This document shows, piece after piece, positions 30,776-32,304 of a stretch of DNA of 32,304 nucleotides (position 1 is the stretch's first letter; each line of letters begins with the position of its first letter). The notes under the pieces were generated by a model. The model was not told where the DNA came from, ran no database searches, and saw only the letters and a list, made by a program, of their open reading frames with translations. The position numbers and the translations under genes are program-made. The stretch comes from Planctomycetota bacterium (GTDB lineage Bacteria > Planctomycetota > Phycisphaerae > SM23-33). Location of the stretch: assembly GCA_030635145.1 (NCBI GenBank), contig DAOVZK010000001.1, positions 87,381-119,684 on the forward strand. Direction: 5' to 3'.

Positions 30776-32304
30776 ATGAAAATTCGAGCCAAACGAACCA
30801 CACTTCTGCTTTGCTTCGCACTACTGCCGATAATGCTGCTGATAGCTCTGCAGGTCAACTCGATGCGAAAAATGCGGAATCAAATCGTCAGCGAAACCCA
30901 CAAGCTGCTCGTGTCCAACGCCGAACATCATCTGCAAACAGTCGTCAACGACTTCGGGCGAATCGTCCGTCGCGACCGCCTTGCCGCCGAGCAATCGCTG
31001 GTTATCATGGCGCAGCAAATCGAAGAACGACTCGCCGCCAAAGCTCCGAAAAACGCCCGCCCCTACTTCGCCGACGACTACGCCAACCCCGAAACCTCGC
31101 CTTCCGACATGACGACTGCCCCGGAATATCGCAAACTCGTCGGGGGTGTTGAGCGGGATATTTCGATTTCGTATAGCAACGTCGTATTTTTTCTGACGAC
31201 TGGAACGCAGCGGCGCAAAGTCATCGGCGACATCGACAAGCTCGCATCGATGGGGACGGTCTGCTGGGACATCAAAAAAATTCAGGCCGCCGGTATGACA
31301 TGGCTGTACTGCGGGTTCGAGAAGGGTTTTTTCATGTCGTACCCGGGGCATGGTGGATACCCGGAAAATTACGACCCGCGAAAACGCAAATGGTATGAAG
31401 AAGCCAGGGCTGAAAACGGCATCACATGGAGCCTTTTCCCCGACGTTTCGACGCGCAAGGTAGCGATAACAATTTCCAAACCCGTGAAATATCCCGACGG
31501 TAAACTCGCCGGTGTAGCCGGTATCGACATGGGACTAACACATATTCTCGACATAGTAAACCTTCCCGAGGCGTGGAAAGCGTCAGCTGTGATTTTGCAG
31601 GTCGACCCCAAGGGTAAAGATTCGGAAAAAACACCCATCACCGACAATCTGCTGATCGTCGCGCAGGAAAGCTACGACGCCGGGAACGAAGACTGGCAAA
31701 AACCAATCAAGTGGGAATATCTCACCTCGCCCGACATGCAGCAGCTTGAGGCGATGAAGGCGGATATACTTGCGGGGCGGCCGGGAATCCGGCGGATGCG
31801 GCTGAAAGATCAGGACACGATTTGGGCATACGGTAAGTACAAAAAAAACCAGCCGCTCGTTGTCGTCATTGTTCCTTACGATCACGTTGTGGCCCAGGCA
31901 GCATCTACGGAAGAGTTCATGCTCGGTGAATTCAAAGGCCTGGCGGTCCTGGTACTGGGACTTTTGATTCTCGTATTCGTCGCTGCCCTTATCGCAGCGA
32001 TAATCAGCGCGCGAGCCGTCACGAAACCAATCTCGCAACTCGCTACCGCCGCTGGTGAACTTTCTAACGGAAACTTCGAAGCCAAAACCGACATCCATAC
32101 CGGCGACGAATTGCAGGATCTCGGTGCGGTCTTTAACAGCATGGGCCCGAAACTGCTGGCCGAGCAGGAAATGCGACGCTCGCTGGAAATTGCCCGCGAA
32201 ATTCAGCAACGCCTGCTACCGCAGAGCAATCCAAGCGTCAAAGATTTCGACATCGCCGGTGCGACAATCTACTGCGATGAAACCGGCGGAGATTATTACG
32301 ACTT
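30776..32304 (+). CDS. dCache-HAMP-SpoIIE/PP2C phosphatase receptor, 5' part
   Basis: An inner-membrane signalling protein, open to the window edge (509 codons seen). Order: membrane helix at residues 8-27, extracellular dCache_1-type sensor (about 30-380), second membrane helix (about 387-415), HAMP domain (about 412-465, with TKPISQLATAAGELSNGNFE), a linker helix EIAREIQQRLLPQ and the beginning of a SpoIIE/RsbU-type PP2C phosphatase (CDETGGDYYD supplies the first metal aspartates). Such proteins dephosphorylate anti-sigma antagonists in partner-switching pathways. The sensor has Y199, R204, W206, Y207, D223 and D251 in the spacing of amino-acid-binding dCache domains. GGGA lies about 9 bases before the ATG. 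Confidence 0.92.
   Translation, partial: MKIRAKRTTLLLCFALLPIMLLIALQVNSMRKMRNQIVSETHKLLVSNAEHHLQTVVNDFGRIVRRDRLAAEQSLVIMAQQIEERLAAKAPKNARPYFADDYANPETSPSDMTTAPEYRKLVGGVERDISISYSNVVFFLTTGTQRRKVIGDIDKLASMGTVCWDIKKIQAAGMTWLYCGFEKGFFMSYPGHGGYPENYDPRKRKWYEEARAENGITWSLFPDVSTRKVAITISKPVKYPDGKLAGVAGIDMGLTHILDIVNLPEAWKASAVILQVDPKGKDSEKTPITDNLLIVAQESYDAGNEDWQKPIKWEYLTSPDMQQLEAMKADILAGRPGIRRMRLKDQDTIWAYGKYKKNQPLVVVIVPYDHVVAQAASTEEFMLGEFKGLAVLVLGLLILVFVAALIAAIISARAVTKPISQLATAAGELSNGNFEAKTDIHTGDELQDLGAVFNSMGPKLLAEQEMRRSLEIAREIQQRLLPQSNPSVKDFDIAGATIYCDETGGDYYD

Overview
The window looks like chromosomal DNA from a member of the Planctomycetota, probably class Phycisphaerae. This is an inference from protein style: a TPR protein of a type I associate with planctomycetes, PTTRP-type low-complexity tails, many single-pass secreted proteins without a recognisable family, an inositol-1-phosphate synthase next to a CDP-alcohol phosphotransferase, and a kdsB gene pointing to a Gram-negative type envelope. 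No rRNA, tRNA, transposase, integrase, phage gene or CRISPR array is visible.

Layout, left to right. 1-3820: start of a secreted protein, then a CDP-alcohol phosphatidyltransferase and an inositol-3-phosphate synthase separated by an A+T-rich two-gene cassette (Panacea-domain antitoxin plus PemK/MazF-like toxin) with its own promoter. 3958-7591: TlyA-like methyltransferase, ribosomal protein S20, TPR protein and a 2[4Fe-4S] ferredoxin. 7761-11991: 1-phosphofructokinase/AEC transporter pair, divergent NUDIX hydrolase, kdsB with a small upstream gene, and elongation factor P. 12332-15403: a large VanZ-containing membrane protein and a dUTPase-like NTP pyrophosphatase. 15827-17458 (plus strand): NifU-type Fe-S scaffold, YfcE-like phosphoesterase, GNAT acetyltransferase. 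17812-23691 (minus strand): a tightly overlapping run nnrD-btuF-btuC-btuD-ribF-nrnA, combining nicotinamide nucleotide repair, a metal-chelate importer, FAD synthesis and an oligoribonuclease/pAp phosphatase. 24040-28798: larB, alaS and a membrane-anchored protein. 29124-32304: a membrane protein of the MoxR/BatA-neighbour type and the start of a dCache-HAMP-SpoIIE phosphatase receptor.

The most striking non-coding feature is a family of nine intergenic elements (called E0 to E8 here), each about 225-325 bp, with imperfect terminal inverted repeats (GTAAGCGTTCAC / GTGAACGGTTAC) and inner tandem ACAGGATT / ATCCTGTT arms. Their central regions sort into pairs: E0-E5, E1-E4, E3-E6 and E7-E8, with E2 alone. 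Seven of the nine put the same end 10-59 bp upstream of a start codon. E5 supplies the last codons and stop codon of btuF, and E6 carries a 76-bp extra block bounded by an 8-bp direct repeat. Three other intergenic palindrome families are also present. A compact candidate small RNA (promoter, 13-bp hairpin, strong terminator) lies at 30306-30415, just before the phosphatase receptor gene.
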